Part shown: positions 62,909 through 64,000 of the stretch, in pieces
Numbering within the stretch: position 1 is the first letter of the stretch
How the letters are laid out: every line of letters starts with the position of its first letter
Assembly (NCBI RefSeq): GCF_028682175.1
Contig: NZ_JANHKS010000022.1
Location: 1 to 64,000, forward strand
Direction: 5' to 3'
Length of the DNA stretch: 64,000 nt
Source of the DNA: Pseudomonas putida
Lineage (GTDB): Bacteria > Pseudomonadota > Gammaproteobacteria > Pseudomonadales > Pseudomonadaceae
Notes under the pieces: generated by a model
Database searches by the model: none
Told to the model about the DNA's origin: nothing
What the model saw: the letters and a program-made list of their open reading frames with translations, nothing else
Made by a program: the position numbers and the translations under genes

Positions 62909-64000
62909 ATGACTAGCACCTCCGCCTACCAACCCAGCGACGAGCGCGAGAGCCGTCCGGCCAACTCCGCCGCTCGGGTGGCCACCGCCAGCTTCATCGG
63001 CACCGCCATCGAGTTCTACGATTTCTACGTCTACGCCACCGCAGCGGCCCTGGTGATCGGGCCGGTGTTCTTCCCGCAGACTTCAAGCACCGCACAGATG
63101 CTGTCGGCGTTTCTGACCTTCGGTATCGCCTTTCTCGCACGCCCCCTGGGTTCTGCGCTGTTCGGCCACTTTGGGGACCGCATCGGCCGCAAGTCGACGC
63201 TGGTCGCTTCGCTGCTGCTGATGGGCATCTGCACCACGCTGATCGGCGTGCTGCCCGGCTATGACGCCATTGGCTCCTGGGCGCCAATCCTGCTGTGCGT
63301 GCTGCGCTTCGGCCAGGGTCTGGGCCTGGGCGGCGAATGGGGCGGTGCAGCGCTGCTGGCCACCGAAAACGCGCCAAAGGGCAAACGCGCCTGGTTCGGC
63401 ATGTTCCCGCAACTGGGCCCTTCGATCGGTTTCCTCGCGGCCAATGGCCTGTTTCTGACGCTGGCCATGACTTTGAGCGACGAACAGTTCCGCTCCTGGG
63501 GCTGGCGCATTCCGTTCCTGCTCAGCGCGGTGCTGGTGGTCATCGGCCTGTATGTGCGCCTGAAACTGGAAGAAACGCCGATCTTCGCCAAGGCCATCGC
63601 CCGCCATGAACGGCTGAAAATGCCGATTGCCGAGCTGTTCGCCCAGTACTGGGCGCCGATGCTGCTGGGTGCGGCGTCGATGGTGGTGTGCTACGCGCTG
63701 TTCTACATCTCGACCGTGTTCTCCCTGAGCTATGGGGTCAAGAGCCTGGGCTACAGCCGCGAGTCGTTCCTGGCCATGCTGTGCTTCGCGGTGCTGTTCA
63801 TGGCGCTGGCGACACCGCTGTCTGCCTGGGCCAGCGACCGTTTCGGCCGCAAGCCGGTGCTGGTCGTGGGTGGTGTGCTGGCGATCCTGTCGGGCTTTTT
63901 GATGGAGCCGCTGCTGACCCACGGCACCACCTGGGCGGTCACGCTGTTCCTGTCCATCGAGTTGTTCCTGATGGGGGTGACCTTCGCACCGATGGGCGCC
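62909..64000 (+). CDS. MHS-family MFS transporter (partial, runs off the window)
   Basis: This major facilitator transporter is of the metabolite:H+ symporter type. The first 364 residues are present and open to the window end, so its C-terminus is missing. It starts MTSTSAYQPSDERES, with TM1 SFIGTAIEFYDFYVYATAAA and the conserved loop 2-3 motif GHFGDRIGRKSTL. A second family-like motif is GQGLGLGGEWGGAALLATEN. MHS carriers move organic acids or osmolytes such as citrate, shikimate or proline/betaine; the substrate cannot be told here. Confidence 0.9.
   Translation, partial: MTSTSAYQPSDERESRPANSAARVATASFIGTAIEFYDFYVYATAAALVIGPVFFPQTSSTAQMLSAFLTFGIAFLARPLGSALFGHFGDRIGRKSTLVASLLLMGICTTLIGVLPGYDAIGSWAPILLCVLRFGQGLGLGGEWGGAALLATENAPKGKRAWFGMFPQLGPSIGFLAANGLFLTLAMTLSDEQFRSWGWRIPFLLSAVLVVIGLYVRLKLEETPIFAKAIARHERLKMPIAELFAQYWAPMLLGAASMVVCYALFYISTVFSLSYGVKSLGYSRESFLAMLCFAVLFMALATPLSAWASDRFGRKPVLVVGGVLAILSGFLMEPLLTHGTTWAVTLFLSIELFLMGVTFAPMGA

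Noticed and set aside
1..64000. CRISPR arrays, prophage, insertion sequences or tRNA genes
   Set aside because: The regular repeats found are REP/BIME palindromes without spacer structure; no transposase, integrase other than XerD, phage gene or tRNA cloverleaf was recognised by eye.

Overview
This window looks like a chromosomal segment of a fluorescens-group Pseudomonas. The evidence is high GC, dense REP/BIME intergenic repeats of the Pseudomonas type, and a housekeeping gene order (tsaB-adk-ppc; lysS-prfB-wsp; recJ-yaeQ; thrC-hom-dsbC-xerD; rplS-trmD-rimM-rpsP-ffh-ypjD-corC) that I recall as matching the corresponding P. aeruginosa region. Identifications rest on reading motifs and recalled family features; no database search was run.

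Layout. 0-5.4 kb: a repeat-like left edge, then tsaB, adk and ppc on the minus strand and a small conserved protein on plus. 5.5-11.2 kb: two envelope lipoproteins (DUF4398 and an LptF-like OmpA protein) behind a candidate AlgU promoter, then a minus-strand set with a small membrane protein, an alpha/beta hydrolase, a DUF1704/QEGLA putative metallopeptidase, a lipoprotein and a TetR regulator. 11.4-14.1 kb: lysS and prfB, the latter with its programmed +1 frameshift. 14.3-20.3 kb: three tandem paralogous secreted proteins with Ig-like repeats and a cysteine-rich C-terminal domain that resembles, from memory, halovibrin-type proteins. This is the least explained locus here. 20.4-29 kb: the complete wspABCDEFR surface-sensing and c-di-GMP system, with ATGA overlaps linking wspB through wspF. 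29.4-40.5 kb: a TerB/DUF533-like protein, then a LysR regulator and a catabolic/uptake cluster with two aldehyde dehydrogenases, a four-gene polyamine-type ABC transporter and an APC permease. 40.6-50.6 kb: a hicAB toxin-antitoxin pair, an orphan hybrid histidine kinase, an Old Yellow Enzyme, recJ, yaeQ, a periplasmic solute-binding-like protein, a DUF3509 protein and a BvgS-like sensor that ends after its PAS domain with no kinase. 50.7-55.5 kb: thrC, hom, dsbC, xerD. 55.5-56.65 kb: a large REP array containing a ~194-bp tandem unit. 56.7-64 kb: the ribosomal/tRNA-modification operon, ffh, ypjD, a CorC/CNNM protein and an MHS-type MFS transporter cut by the window edge.

How parts work together. 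WspA senses surface-associated signals and, through the CheW-like (WspB/WspD), CheR (WspC), CheB (WspF) and CheA (WspE) proteins, controls phosphorylation of the diguanylate cyclase WspR. The three Ig-repeat proteins are transcribed convergently toward wspR, so any link to biofilm or surface behaviour is positional inference only. The polyamine-type cluster has import and aldehyde oxidation steps but no aminotransferase or amine oxidase, so the deaminating step must be encoded elsewhere if this is polyamine catabolism.
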